Shown one piece after another: positions 9,097-17,769 of a stretch of 42,927 nucleotides of DNA; position 1 is the first letter of the stretch; each line of letters begins with the position of its first letter. The stretch covers positions 1 to 42,927 of the forward strand of contig DCPU01000021.1 of the NCBI GenBank assembly GCA_002323245.1, given 5' to 3'. Under the pieces are notes generated by a model, which saw nothing but the letters and a program-made list of their open reading frames with translations, searched no databases and was not told the DNA's origin. Origin of the DNA: Mariprofundus sp. UBA1536 (GTDB taxonomy: Bacteria > Pseudomonadota > Zetaproteobacteria > Mariprofundales > Mariprofundaceae). A program made the position numbers and the translations under genes.

Positions 9097-9867
9097 TTAA
9101 TCTTTAGCGTCTTTTTCAGCTGGTAATTCCATCAGCCATCTGACCAAAGCATGCATCTGCTCAGGGTTTAATGGGCCACCGTTTTCTTGGGCAAAACCGG
9201 GCATTTGGGGCTTACCTACACCATGAGCGATGATGGCAGACAAACCTTCTGCATCCGTATGCCCAAGCAATGCTGGTGCATAAGCACCTGTTGCATCTAC
9301 GCCATGACACATAGCACAACCCAAGGCGTAAATATCAGCGCCTTTGCTAACGCTTTTCAGTGGCTCAAAATGACAAGAAGCGCAATTACCTTCAAAAATA
9401 CCCTTGCTCTGCATGACTTTATTGGCATGGGGATTATCAACGACATTAAATTTCAAGGTGGCCACTGCCTTATTGCCCAGGGAATCGGTGATATGCACAG
9501 TTTTTTTAATATCTTGCTGTTTAGCCGTAGTATCCACGGCCACTTTAAGCTGAGTAAATGAACCAGATGGAATGAGATAACTATCAGGCTCAGCAGCTGT
9601 GCAACCACAAGCTGCTTGCACATCGACAATTTCAATGGGTTCATCGTTATTATTACGGATAATAAAAGTTGCAATCGCAGCTTCGCCCTCTTTGATATCA
9701 CCCAAATCGTAAATAGCTGGCTGGATATGCAACAGTGGCATCGCTGGCAGGGAAACTTGTGTTTCGACGCTATGCTTGGCTTGCTGCGGTGAATCAGCTT
9801 CTGGCGTACAGCCACCTATAAACAAGGCGACCACAAGCAAAATAAAAATATTCAGGCCTTTAACCAC
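9097..9867 (-). CDS. DUF1573 / double-CXXCH cytochrome c lipoprotein
   Basis: A 256-residue predicted lipoprotein. The hydrophobic leader ends in the lipobox FIGGC with the acylated Cys at residue 20. Residues about 50-140 form a DUF1573 Ig-like domain (YDLGDIKEGE, then AACGCTAAEPD). Residues about 155-250 form a class-I cytochrome c with two haem-attachment motifs, CASCH (162-166) and CAMCH (184-188), and a candidate axial Met in GKPQMPGF (222). It starts at GTG 9867, preceded by TAAGGAG at good spacing, and overlaps the sdhE stop by 16 bases. It is likely a periplasmic electron carrier or a sensor. The spacing of two CXXCH motifs inside what looks like one domain is odd. Confidence 0.85.
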   Translation of the reverse strand: MVKGLNIFILLVVALFIGGCTPEADSPQQAKHSVETQVSLPAMPLLHIQPAIYDLGDIKEGEAAIATFIIRNNNDEPIEIVDVQAACGCTAAEPDSYLIPSGSFTQLKVAVDTTAKQQDIKKTVHITDSLGNKAVATLKFNVVDNPHANKVMQSKGIFEGNCASCHFEPLKSVSKGADIYALGCAMCHGVDATGAYAPALLGHTDAEGLSAIIAHGVGKPQMPGFAQENGGPLNPEQMHALVRWLMELPAEKDAKD

Positions 9868-10079
9868 GGTTGAAGCTCCTTAGGAATATCAATTTTACCC
9901 AGCTGCATATCAAGCAATACAGGCGCTTCGAGTGCCAACAATAAGTTTGCTGCCTGAAGGACATCAGCATTATTATCCTTTAAAGCCAAAATCAGTGGCG
10001 ACAACCAAAAGTCGAGTTCAATCATACCCTGTCTGGCCAAACGATATTGTACCTGACGCAACATATCTTGGGTTTGCAT
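9852..10079 (-). CDS. sdhE: SdhE-like FAD assembly factor (succinate dehydrogenase flavinylation)
   Basis: A 75-residue small helical protein. The motif LARQGMIELDFWLSP matches the SdhE R-x-G-M-x-E-L-D signature needed for covalent FAD attachment to SdhA. The C-terminal LLLALEAPVLLDMQLGK matches the second conserved helix, and DIPKELQPWL closes it. I chose ATG 10079 because it lies 4 bases after the stop of the cyclase gene; a longer reading (10133) would run into that gene by 50 bases. It overlaps the downstream cytochrome gene by 16 bases. The target, sdhA, is almost 19 kb away. The sequence is divergent, so the assignment rests mainly on the motif. Confidence 0.72.
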   Translation of the reverse strand: MQTQDMLRQVQYRLARQGMIELDFWLSPLILALKDNNADVLQAANLLLALEAPVLLDMQLGKIDIPKELQPWLKA

Positions 10080-10083
10080 ACTT

Positions 10084-11685
10084 TTAGCGTTCGCCGATGG
10101 TGTCTGTATTGAGAAACTGCTCCATTTCATCAATTACAAAACACTCCAATTTTGCATCAATGCCTTTTACTTCTGTGGGGGGGAGAGCTGTATACTTCAC
10201 TTTCGATTTCACTTGGGAAAGCGTCGCCTTACTCACCAATACCTGACCTGCTTTAGCCAATCCCGTTAAACGCGACGCTACATTCACAGCGTTACCAATA
10301 CAGGTATACTGCATAGTTTGACTTGAGCCCATAGCACCAACAATCACTTCGCCGGTATTGATGCCAATACCCACGGGAATCAGCTTTTTATGTTCAGCAA
10401 CACGCTCTTGATTCCATTCGGTGAGCATGGATTGAATCTCCATAGCACAAGCAAGCGCCGCATCTTCTGGGCGACGCATCGCAATGGGTGCACCAAACAA
10501 GGCCATGACTTCATCACCTACAAATTTATCCACGGTGCCGCCATATTTAAAAATAATCGACACCACACGCTCAAAATATTGGTTGAGCATATTCAGCACA
10601 GCGACGGGTGATGATTTCTGGCTCATTTGTGTAAAACCACGAATATCAGCAAACATGATGGTCACTTGCCGCAACTCGCCACCCTTGGCGATGGTTAGTT
10701 TTCCTGAAATAAGCTGTTCAACGATGCTGGGCGAGAGTAAACGCTCAAATTGCGCTTGCATTTTGACTTCTTTCTTAATTTTTTTCTCTAGGCTGGCATT
10801 GGCCACAGCCATAGAAATATAAGCCACAATACCACCTAGTAATTGCAAATCTTTTTTAGCAAACATGCCTTGACCCTGGCGCATATCCAAATGCACAGCC
10901 CCAATCACCCTACCCTCAAGCAAAATGGGCGAACACATTACCGACTGTACACCCATCAAAACAATTGATGCTTGCTGACCCAGCTCATCTTCATTGGCAT
11001 CCGCAAGCAACACAGCAGATTTACTATCTCTGACTTCTTTTAATACGGTTGTCGACACATTCACAGGGCTGGTCAGCGCACTGCTACTTTGCACAGATTT
11101 GGCTACAAATTCACCATTTCGGTTAATCAATAAAATCACACAGCGATCGGCAGAAAACATTTCAATGAGTTTCTTGGAAATCACATTGAGCAGGGTGGTT
11201 AAATTGCGTTCAACACCTACGCTTTGTAACAACTCATGACCCATGCGCAACTTTTCATAATCCACACGCAAGGCATTGGAATCTTTAAATTCACTTTCTC
11301 TATGGAATGCCTTGCCATCATCAATATCAACGCGTTCTTTGTATTCTCTGGCTTGGGTATCAAACTGCTCAAAATTCACAAGCTGACTCACATCATCTTT
11401 GAGCTCTGCATCGTGGAAAGTGATGAATACTTGCCCAACCTTGATGGTATCACCATCTCTTAGGGTACGGTTTTTAAAGCGCATTTCGTTATAAAAGGAA
11501 CCATTGGAGCTATCCAAATCTTCAAATACAAAACCACTGCCAATACGGCGTACCACAGCATGGCGCTTGGAAATAGCTTTATCATGCAAAACGATATTGG
11601 AGTCTGGGTGCCTGCCTATCGAGACTGCAGTGCTCACGGGGTAAGTGGTGGTTACCTCAGATTCTTTAACGGTTAAACTTGGCAT
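10084..11685 (-). CDS. FHA-GAF class III adenylate cyclase
   Basis: A protein of about 533 residues with three domains. An FHA domain (about 20-95) has the phosphothreonine-binding residues in IGRHPDSN, ISKRHA and DSSNGS. A GAF domain spans about 130-290, followed by a short coiled coil. The catalytic domain (about 315-500) has metal Asp residues in MFADIRGF and FVGDEVMALFG, the substrate-selecting Lys in DKFVGDE and Thr in QYTCIG, and the transition-state Asn and Arg in NVASR. The Lys/Thr pair predicts ATP rather than GTP. There are no TM helices, so it is cytoplasmic. I prefer ATG 11685 to the upstream TTG 11703; neither has a good Shine-Dalgarno. The sdhE gene follows at 4 bases. Confidence 0.93.
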   Translation of the reverse strand: MPSLTVKESEVTTTYPVSTAVSIGRHPDSNIVLHDKAISKRHAVVRRIGSGFVFEDLDSSNGSFYNEMRFKNRTLRDGDTIKVGQVFITFHDAELKDDVSQLVNFEQFDTQAREYKERVDIDDGKAFHRESEFKDSNALRVDYEKLRMGHELLQSVGVERNLTTLLNVISKKLIEMFSADRCVILLINRNGEFVAKSVQSSSALTSPVNVSTTVLKEVRDSKSAVLLADANEDELGQQASIVLMGVQSVMCSPILLEGRVIGAVHLDMRQGQGMFAKKDLQLLGGIVAYISMAVANASLEKKIKKEVKMQAQFERLLSPSIVEQLISGKLTIAKGGELRQVTIMFADIRGFTQMSQKSSPVAVLNMLNQYFERVVSIIFKYGGTVDKFVGDEVMALFGAPIAMRRPEDAALACAMEIQSMLTEWNQERVAEHKKLIPVGIGINTGEVIVGAMGSSQTMQYTCIGNAVNVASRLTGLAKAGQVLVSKATLSQVKSKVKYTALPPTEVKGIDAKLECFVIDEMEQFLNTDTIGER

Positions 11686-11740
11686 GGAGCTAAGCTTAAC
11701 CAAAGCAAAGTTGTGAGCAATGTTTTCATGGTTTGATTTG

Positions 11741-11814
11741 TTTCACCCAAGCCATGTGTAGGCATGAACTGTATGACAAGCTGCCAAACATCCACTAGCT
11801 TTTTTCACCCAAGC
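11741..11814. repeat. 12-bp direct repeat between divergent genes
   Basis: TTTCACCCAAGC occurs at 11741-11752 and again at 11803-11814, start to start 62 bases, close to six helical turns. It lies in the 154-base region between the divergent cyclase and DUF1841 genes. A regulator binding site is plausible; the sequence does not identify the regulator. Confidence 0.6.
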
Positions 11815-11839
11815 AACGAGACAACCGAGGTATTTTTTC

Positions 11840-12301
11840 ATGTCAGCGCCTGAATCAAACAACAACCAACCCAGCAGAGAGCAGCTTCGCGCCCACCGCC
11901 AAGTGTTTTGGGATGCATGGCAAAAAGCTCAGGCTGATTTGCCGCTTAACGCGCTGGAAGTGCGCATCGTGCGAGTGATTGCCATGCATCCAGAATACCA
12001 CCATTTCTTTTTGGACATGGAAGACTTTTTAGATCGTGATTTTCAAGTGGATGATGGCATGAATCCATACTTGCATTTATCCCTACATCTGGCCATTGAA
12101 GAGCAATTGGCCACCAAACATCCGCCAGAAGCTGCCCGCTTGATGGAGCTTTATGTCGTAGAACAAAAAAAAGATAGGCACGATGCACTGCATGCGATAC
12201 TCGAAGTGCTTGCCGAAACGGTATATACATCACAACGCTACGGCAAAGAGCCTGATGTGATTGCTTATGCAGCGCAGTTGCGTGTATTGTTGCAAGCATG
12301 A
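11840..12301 (+). CDS. DUF1841 family protein
   Basis: A 153-residue soluble protein. The DUF1841 core is visible as HPEYHHFF (about residues 51-58), then DGMNPYLHLSLHLAIEEQ (about 73-90) and a C-terminal HALLE-like helix (DALHAILEVLAETVY). The function is unknown. GAGGT precedes the ATG at 11840 at suitable spacing. The stop overlaps the next ATG by 4 bases (ATGA), so it is coupled to the small membrane protein. Confidence 0.85.
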   Translation: MSAPESNNNQPSREQLRAHRQVFWDAWQKAQADLPLNALEVRIVRVIAMHPEYHHFFLDMEDFLDRDFQVDDGMNPYLHLSLHLAIEEQLATKHPPEAARLMELYVVEQKKDRHDALHAILEVLAETVYTSQRYGKEPDVIAYAAQLRVLLQA

Positions 12302-12639
12302 TTCGTTATTTGCTTTTCTCCCTATTGGGATTCCTCGGCTCGGCTTTAGTTTTATTAATCGTGCGCACCATGTGGTACAACTTTCGCAGCAATCTTTTGC
12401 GCCGAAAGGCTCACCCCGACGTGATTGACGTAACGCCTATTCCACACAAACACAGCAATCGCCTATACATCATTGCTTGGTTGCTGCTGGGTTTGGGGGC
12501 TTCGGCCTATATCATGAACCATATGGATGATACCACACGCACCAAAGCAACCTACATCCCGGCCCATATTGATGCTGAAGGTAATTTTGTGCCCGCACAA
12601 CAAATCAACCCCAACAACGAAGAAAAGACAGCACCTTGA
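12298..12639 (+). CDS. Small two-TM membrane protein, unrecognised
   Basis: A 113-residue protein I do not recognise. TM helices lie at about residues 3-24 and 57-75, separated by a basic loop (RSNLLRRKAHPDVIDVTPI) and followed by a polar tail ending in PNNEEKTAP. Positive charges predict that the inter-helix loop is cytoplasmic and that both termini face the periplasm. It is translationally coupled to the DUF1841 gene and precedes the nuclease gene by 33 bases, so it probably belongs to the same operon. Confidence 0.75.
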   Translation: MIRYLLFSLLGFLGSALVLLIVRTMWYNFRSNLLRRKAHPDVIDVTPIPHKHSNRLYIIAWLLLGLGASAYIMNHMDDTTRTKATYIPAHIDAEGNFVPAQQINPNNEEKTAP

Positions 12640-12672
12640 TTGTAAGCTGCTTGTATAAGGTTTAATACAGCC

Positions 12673-15414
12673 ATGCCCAAAGCCAGCATGGACGATAACA
12701 AGCAGTTATCTTTTTTTCCCAATGAAACACCAGCGCAATTTTTATCGATAGATGCATCGCAAATTTTCAATCATTTGCAAGCTGCAAATACGACAAAGAA
12801 AAATGTTGTGCTACTCACTTCGAACCAACGTTTATCACGGTTTCGTTTGCATGGTTATGAACAGATGCAATTGGCGGCAGGCAAAGCCGCATGGCTAACG
12901 CCCAATATCCTTCCTTGGTCAGCATGGTTACAACAACAATGGTTGGCTTCTGATTTGGGTGTATGGCTGCATCCTGAGCAAGAAAACCTGCTCTGGCAGC
13001 ATGTGATTGCTGAAGATGAACAAACGCTAGTGCTCAATAGTAAAGCCTTGAGCAAACAAGCCAAAGATGCGTGGAAGATTTTGGCCGATTATTTTATCCC
13101 GCTCTCTTGCCTCGACCGTCCCAGTGAAGAATTCCAAGCCTTGGCTCGCTGGGGAAAAACAGTAGGCAAGGCCACAACCCATACCCTTCAACATCAAGTG
13201 TTGGCCAAACTGACCAAAGCCAGCCAACAACCGATTCCTGATACCATCTTGCTTGATGGTTTTGATGTCTTATCACCTGCCCAAGAAGCTTATCTGTTGT
13301 TTTTACAGCAACAGGGCAGCCAAATTTTACAAGTGGTCGCCGATCAAACCCCAGCAACACTCAGCATAAGCGCCTATGCCGATGAAGAGAGCGAGCTGCG
13401 CCAAGTTTGCCAACACATTCGCAAGCTTTTAAGCGAATCTCCCGAATTACGCATTGGTGTATTGGTGTTGGAGTTAGAGCAAAAAGCCAATCTGGTCAGC
13501 CGAATTTTTAGCGAGGAATTGGCGCCACATTTGAGCTTAAGCATGGATCTGGACAAACAAGGTGATTATTTCAACTTATCTCTGGGTGCGCCGCTGGCCA
13601 AACAAAGCATGGTGCAAACTGCATTTGCGATTTTGTCGCTTAGCTTAAAACAAACTTTGAATGTAGAAGATTACCATCAGCTGCTGCTTAGCCCTTATAT
13701 GTTTGGTTATGCCCAAGAAAAAAATACACGTGCTGCCATCGATGCCAAGCTACGCAAAGACAATATCGAACAAATCACAACGCTGCGATTCGCACAAGTC
13801 CTAGCCCAACATCCCGTACCCCTTTTACAGCAACAATTCGCTCTGATTTTGGAATTACAACACGGAGAAAATTTTGCTGGCAAACAACCCATTTCGCATT
13901 GGGTGATGGTGGCCGATAAGCTGTTAAAAGCTTGGTCTTGGTATGAACAAAACCACGAAGAAGCCGAGATAACCATCACGCTCACAGCAAACGAAGCAGC
14001 GCAAGTCCAAAACTGGCGCGATATGATGTTACAACTCACAAACCTTGATGATTATTCAGGATGGATCACATGGAGCCAAGCCGTGACCCGCATGCAAGAG
14101 CAGGCTTTTGAGCATATTTTCCGCCCTGCACCGGGCCATGCCAACATCCAAATCATGGGCTTACTTGAATCACGAAATTTACGTTTTGATATCGCCTTTG
14201 CTTTGGGCCTTGATGATATGGCTTGGCCACCGGCTGCAAAACCGCACCCGTTGATTCCTGTGCAAGAGCAAGTGAAGTTTCAAACACCACATGCCAGCAG
14301 CGAACGCGAATGGATGTTTGCCAGCTCGGTATGGGAAAACATGCAATTCCTTGCCCCACATTTATTCGTCAGCTTTGCTTCCAACAAAGATAAGCAAGAA
14401 GTGCAAGCCTCACCTTTTTTATGGGGACAACCCATCCAAAAAGAAACAAACACAGCGTCATCACGATATGCCAACACGCAAATCAACCATCAAGCCCCGA
14501 CTTCCACATATCTTGACACTGCTATCCCCATTCAAAGCAGTGAAAAAATTCGCGGTGGCACAGGCATTCTCACTTCGCAATCAGCATGTGCATTTCAAGC
14601 GTTTGCCCAATTTCGTTTGGGCCTCAATAATCTTGAAAAACCAAGCCTTGGCCTGAATCATCGCGAGCAAGGCATCTTGCTGCATGCAGCCCTAGAATCG
14701 TTTTGGAAGATGCATAAAAATCAGCAAAACTTGAGCAAACTTCACCACGATAATTTACTGGGCGATGAAATCAAAACACATATCCATCAAGCATGGTTAA
14801 GCTTAAACGGCGCTTTCTCACACAGCATAAAATCCTTAGAAAGCAATCGTTTACAAAGCTTACTTCAACAATGGTTTGAATTTGAATTATCACGCAACCC
14901 GTTTGATGTAGTGGAAAATGAGCAGTGGGCGATTTTAAATCTTGGCCTGCGACAATCGTTATCGCTGCATTTAAAACTTGATCGCGTGGATATGGATAAA
15001 GCAGGCAATCGCATCATAATCGATTACAAAACTGGGCAACCCAAAGCCAGCCAATCCATGGGCGAACGCCCAGAATCTCCTCAATTGCCCGCCTATTTCA
15101 TCGCTGAAGAAAACTTGGGCAAACAAGTTGATGCCGTGACATTCGCCAAAATCAGAAACCAAGACATCGCTTTTGAAGGTTTCGCCCAAGAAAATGATGT
15201 GTTGCCCAAGCTCAAAGCCTATCAAGGCAAAAAGGATTTACCCCAAGATTGGTCTGAATTGGGCACGTATTGGAAGGATGTGCTAAACGAACTGGCCGAT
15301 AGTTTCTGTGAGGGTCATGCAGACATCGCCCCTAAAAACAAACAAACATGCAATTACTGTGATTTTTCTGGCTTATGCAGGATTTCAGCAAGCAGCCCTA
15401 AAGATTCAAAATAA
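12673..15414 (+). CDS. AddB-like PD-(D/E)XK nuclease, probable DNA repair protein
   Basis: A 913-residue protein resembling the proteobacterial 'probable DNA repair protein' family (TIGR03623 type), related to AddB/RexB. The N-terminal half is an inactivated UvrD-like helicase scaffold (VVLLTSNQRLSRF near residue 40 replaces a P-loop, with no GKT). The C-terminal RecB-like nuclease shows LHAALESFWK, then LDRVDMD and IIIDYKTG (about 768-787). Four cysteines, C639, C893, C896 and C902, match the AddB iron-sulfur pattern (one distant Cys plus CxxCx5C). It probably acts on double-strand DNA ends with a RecB/UvrD-type helicase partner, not found in this window. Confidence 0.85.
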   Translation: MPKASMDDNKQLSFFPNETPAQFLSIDASQIFNHLQAANTTKKNVVLLTSNQRLSRFRLHGYEQMQLAAGKAAWLTPNILPWSAWLQQQWLASDLGVWLHPEQENLLWQHVIAEDEQTLVLNSKALSKQAKDAWKILADYFIPLSCLDRPSEEFQALARWGKTVGKATTHTLQHQVLAKLTKASQQPIPDTILLDGFDVLSPAQEAYLLFLQQQGSQILQVVADQTPATLSISAYADEESELRQVCQHIRKLLSESPELRIGVLVLELEQKANLVSRIFSEELAPHLSLSMDLDKQGDYFNLSLGAPLAKQSMVQTAFAILSLSLKQTLNVEDYHQLLLSPYMFGYAQEKNTRAAIDAKLRKDNIEQITTLRFAQVLAQHPVPLLQQQFALILELQHGENFAGKQPISHWVMVADKLLKAWSWYEQNHEEAEITITLTANEAAQVQNWRDMMLQLTNLDDYSGWITWSQAVTRMQEQAFEHIFRPAPGHANIQIMGLLESRNLRFDIAFALGLDDMAWPPAAKPHPLIPVQEQVKFQTPHASSEREWMFASSVWENMQFLAPHLFVSFASNKDKQEVQASPFLWGQPIQKETNTASSRYANTQINHQAPTSTYLDTAIPIQSSEKIRGGTGILTSQSACAFQAFAQFRLGLNNLEKPSLGLNHREQGILLHAALESFWKMHKNQQNLSKLHHDNLLGDEIKTHIHQAWLSLNGAFSHSIKSLESNRLQSLLQQWFEFELSRNPFDVVENEQWAILNLGLRQSLSLHLKLDRVDMDKAGNRIIIDYKTGQPKASQSMGERPESPQLPAYFIAEENLGKQVDAVTFAKIRNQDIAFEGFAQENDVLPKLKAYQGKKDLPQDWSELGTYWKDVLNELADSFCEGHADIAPKNKQTCNYCDFSGLCRISASSPKDSK

Positions 15415-15470
15415 ACTGACTAGCTTCTGCCTAAGCAGTAACAAGCCAGTTCATTTGTGTTTTTCTTAAA
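15415..15470. terminator. Possible terminator between convergent genes
   Basis: Between the convergent nuclease and purA genes, CTTCTGC can pair imperfectly with GCAGTAACAAG around a short CTAA loop, with outer AACTG/CAGTT pairing. On the plus strand it is followed by TTTGTGTTTTTCTT. The stem is bulged, so this is a weak call. Confidence 0.35.
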
Positions 15471-16766
15471 TTAAAGGTGACAGATATGGTCGCGATCTGG
15501 GCCTGTGGATAGCATTTTCACTGGACATTCACATACTTCTTCAATGCGTTTGAGCAAAGCTGTGGCTGCTGCTGGTAATGCTTTGATATCTGTAAGACCA
15601 AAAGTATTTTCAGACCAACCCGCAAGGGTTTCATAAACAGGTACACATTCTTCCAAAGCTTTGGCACATGCTGGAATCGATTGAAGACGCTCACCATTAC
15701 GCTCATAACCTACGCACAATTTCACTTCATCCAAACCATCAAGTACATCCAGCTTGGTGATAGCAAGGCCAGTCACGCCATTGATACGCACAGCATGTTG
15801 TACCACCACGGCATCAAACCAACCTGTACGACGCGGACGTCCTGTAGTGGCACCAAATTCCTGACCCTTTTCGGCCATGTGTTTACCTGCTTCTTTGGCA
15901 TCGCACATCCCTTCAGCATTGTACAATTCTGTTGGGAACGGGCCTGCACCAACACGTGTGGTGTAAGCTTTGCAGATACCAAGCACTTCATCGACTTGAC
16001 CAGGGCCCACGCCAAGACCAGCTAAAGCAGCGCCTGCAACAGTGTTTGAAGAAGTTACAAACGGATAAGTACCATGATCCACATCCAGCATCGAGCCTTG
16101 TGCACCTTCATAAAGGATATTATCGCCTGCTTTGATGCGCTCATGCAAAATCAACGCCACATCAGCTGCCAATGGCAACAAACGCGCACGCGCCAAATCA
16201 AGGGCTTCAACCACAGACGCTTTACTTACGGCTGCTGCACCCAAAAATTCGGTAAGCATGAAATTCACATAACGTAGATTCTCATCAATGCGCTCATCCA
16301 AATCATCTGCAGTTAAATCCACAAGGCGGATACCACGGCGCGCAGTTTTATCTTCATAACAAGGGCCGATGCCGCGGCCTGTGGTGCCAATCTTACCTTC
16401 ACCCTTGGCAGCTTCACGGGCTGCATCCAAAGCACGGTGATAAGGAAGAATCAATTGGCAGCGATCAGAGATGCGCAACCTATCATTCACAGGAATACCA
16501 GCTGTAATCAACATATCCAGCTCTTCAACCAGGCGGAAAGGATCCACCACCGTGCCATTGCCAATCAAACTGAGGATATTGCCATGCAAAATGCCCGAAG
16601 GAATATGATTGAGCACAGTTTTTTGATTGCCAATCACCAACGTGTGGCCAGCATTGGGGCCGCCTTGGAAACGCGCCACCACATCCATGTGTGGCGCAAG
16701 CAAGTCTACAATCTTACCCTTACCTTCATCGCCCCACTGAATGCCAATCGCTACTGTGTTTGTCAT
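15471..16766 (-). CDS. purA: Adenylosuccinate synthetase PurA
   Basis: A 431-residue enzyme joining IMP and aspartate with GTP to form adenylosuccinate, the first committed step to AMP. The N-terminal IGIQWGDEGKGKIVDLL is the GTP/Mg loop, with the catalytic Asp. GGPNAGHT holds the catalytic His, and QFGATTGRPRRTGWFD is the diagnostic C-terminal motif. GAGGAT precedes the ATG. It lies 43 bases after hisZ and is probably the last gene of a serA-hisZ-purA operon. Confidence 0.98.
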   Translation of the reverse strand: MTNTVAIGIQWGDEGKGKIVDLLAPHMDVVARFQGGPNAGHTLVIGNQKTVLNHIPSGILHGNILSLIGNGTVVDPFRLVEELDMLITAGIPVNDRLRISDRCQLILPYHRALDAAREAAKGEGKIGTTGRGIGPCYEDKTARRGIRLVDLTADDLDERIDENLRYVNFMLTEFLGAAAVSKASVVEALDLARARLLPLAADVALILHERIKAGDNILYEGAQGSMLDVDHGTYPFVTSSNTVAGAALAGLGVGPGQVDEVLGICKAYTTRVGAGPFPTELYNAEGMCDAKEAGKHMAEKGQEFGATTGRPRRTGWFDAVVVQHAVRINGVTGLAITKLDVLDGLDEVKLCVGYERNGERLQSIPACAKALEECVPVYETLAGWSENTFGLTDIKALPAAATALLKRIEEVCECPVKMLSTGPDRDHICHL

Positions 16767-16809
16767 AAAATCCTCAAATTCCCTAATCGTATGTTTGTCT
16801 TACTACGCA

Positions 16810-17769
16810 TTAAATGCTGTCTAACCAAGCCCATAAATCAAATGAAAAACCTGTGGCGGGCATATCCCTGCCGTATGCTGCCATCATTTTGTCATATCGG
16901 CCGCCATGCAATAATGCTTTGGGCGAACCCATGGCAAAACCTGTAAATACCACACCGCTATGATACAAAAAGCGTGGCGTCACTGCCGCATCCACCTCAA
17001 TAGTCACTTCACCGGATAAACGATTGCTCACCATATCGGCCAGATTCAGCAGCTCATCAGCGGCTGCTTCAAAATCTGCATTGATATTGTTTTTCACTTG
17101 GCGCAACCATGCCACGTTGCCCTTACCTGCTGCCAATACCATCAAGGCATCTGCCACAGGTTTGGGCAATGTTGCTTGATCCAGATAAACTTTCATATCT
17201 TCCGGCGAATGGCGCGATAGCAACTGCACCCATGTGGCTAGCGAGGCTTTATCAGCGCCCACCAACGCTTGCATCAAGCCGATATGCCCGACTTGCAACA
17301 CTGGTGAAGTAAAGCCTGCCGCAGCCATCGACAAAGCCGCCAAATGCATCACTTCCACATCACTTTCCGGGCCAGCTGTGCCCATGCTTTCTACGCCTGT
17401 CTGCCATTGTTGGCGTGAGCCAGACAACGCATCAGGTCGAGCCAACATCACTTGACCCGAATAATGGATTTTGACTGTTTTTTCATGGCGCATACGTGTG
17501 GCCACAATGCGTGCAATTTGCGGTGTCATATCGGGGCGCACAGCAATCAAGCCTGCATCAGCAGGATCGGTAAAGACCAAGGTTTGATCGGATAAAAAGC
17601 TGCCCGCGCCAGAATTCAAAGCATCGGGGCGCTCAAGCAAAGGCGGAATGACTTCAGAGAAGCCAGCATCATTATAAATTTCAAACAAACGATGTTGCAG
17701 CGAACGCATGGCTTTGGCACGCGCACCAAAGCAATCATCTAAACCAATAATGGGTCGAATAGCGTTCAC
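16810..17769 (-). CDS. hisZ: ATP phosphoribosyltransferase regulatory subunit HisZ
   Basis: A 319-residue class-II aminoacyl-tRNA-synthetase-like protein, without the C-terminal anticodon domain of HisRS. The motif 2 region reads VRPDMTPQIARIVATRM, and FSDQTLV-type and GGRYDKMMAAYG segments (the latter near the C-terminus) are as in HisZ. Partnered with short-form HisG, it confers histidine feedback on the first step of histidine synthesis; no hisG lies in the window. The GTG start overlaps the serA stop (GTGA) and has a strong GGAGG, so it is coupled to serA. Being the catalytically silent paralogue of HisRS, it should not be annotated as hisS. Confidence 0.9.
   Translation of the reverse strand: MNAIRPIIGLDDCFGARAKAMRSLQHRLFEIYNDAGFSEVIPPLLERPDALNSGAGSFLSDQTLVFTDPADAGLIAVRPDMTPQIARIVATRMRHEKTVKIHYSGQVMLARPDALSGSRQQWQTGVESMGTAGPESDVEVMHLAALSMAAAGFTSPVLQVGHIGLMQALVGADKASLATWVQLLSRHSPEDMKVYLDQATLPKPVADALMVLAAGKGNVAWLRQVKNNINADFEAAADELLNLADMVSNRLSGEVTIEVDAAVTPRFLYHSGVVFTGFAMGSPKALLHGGRYDKMMAAYGRDMPATGFSFDLWAWLDSI

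Noticed and set aside
16810..17769. Histidyl-tRNA synthetase
   Set aside because: Too short, lacks the anticodon-binding domain, and is coupled to biosynthetic genes; HisZ fits better.
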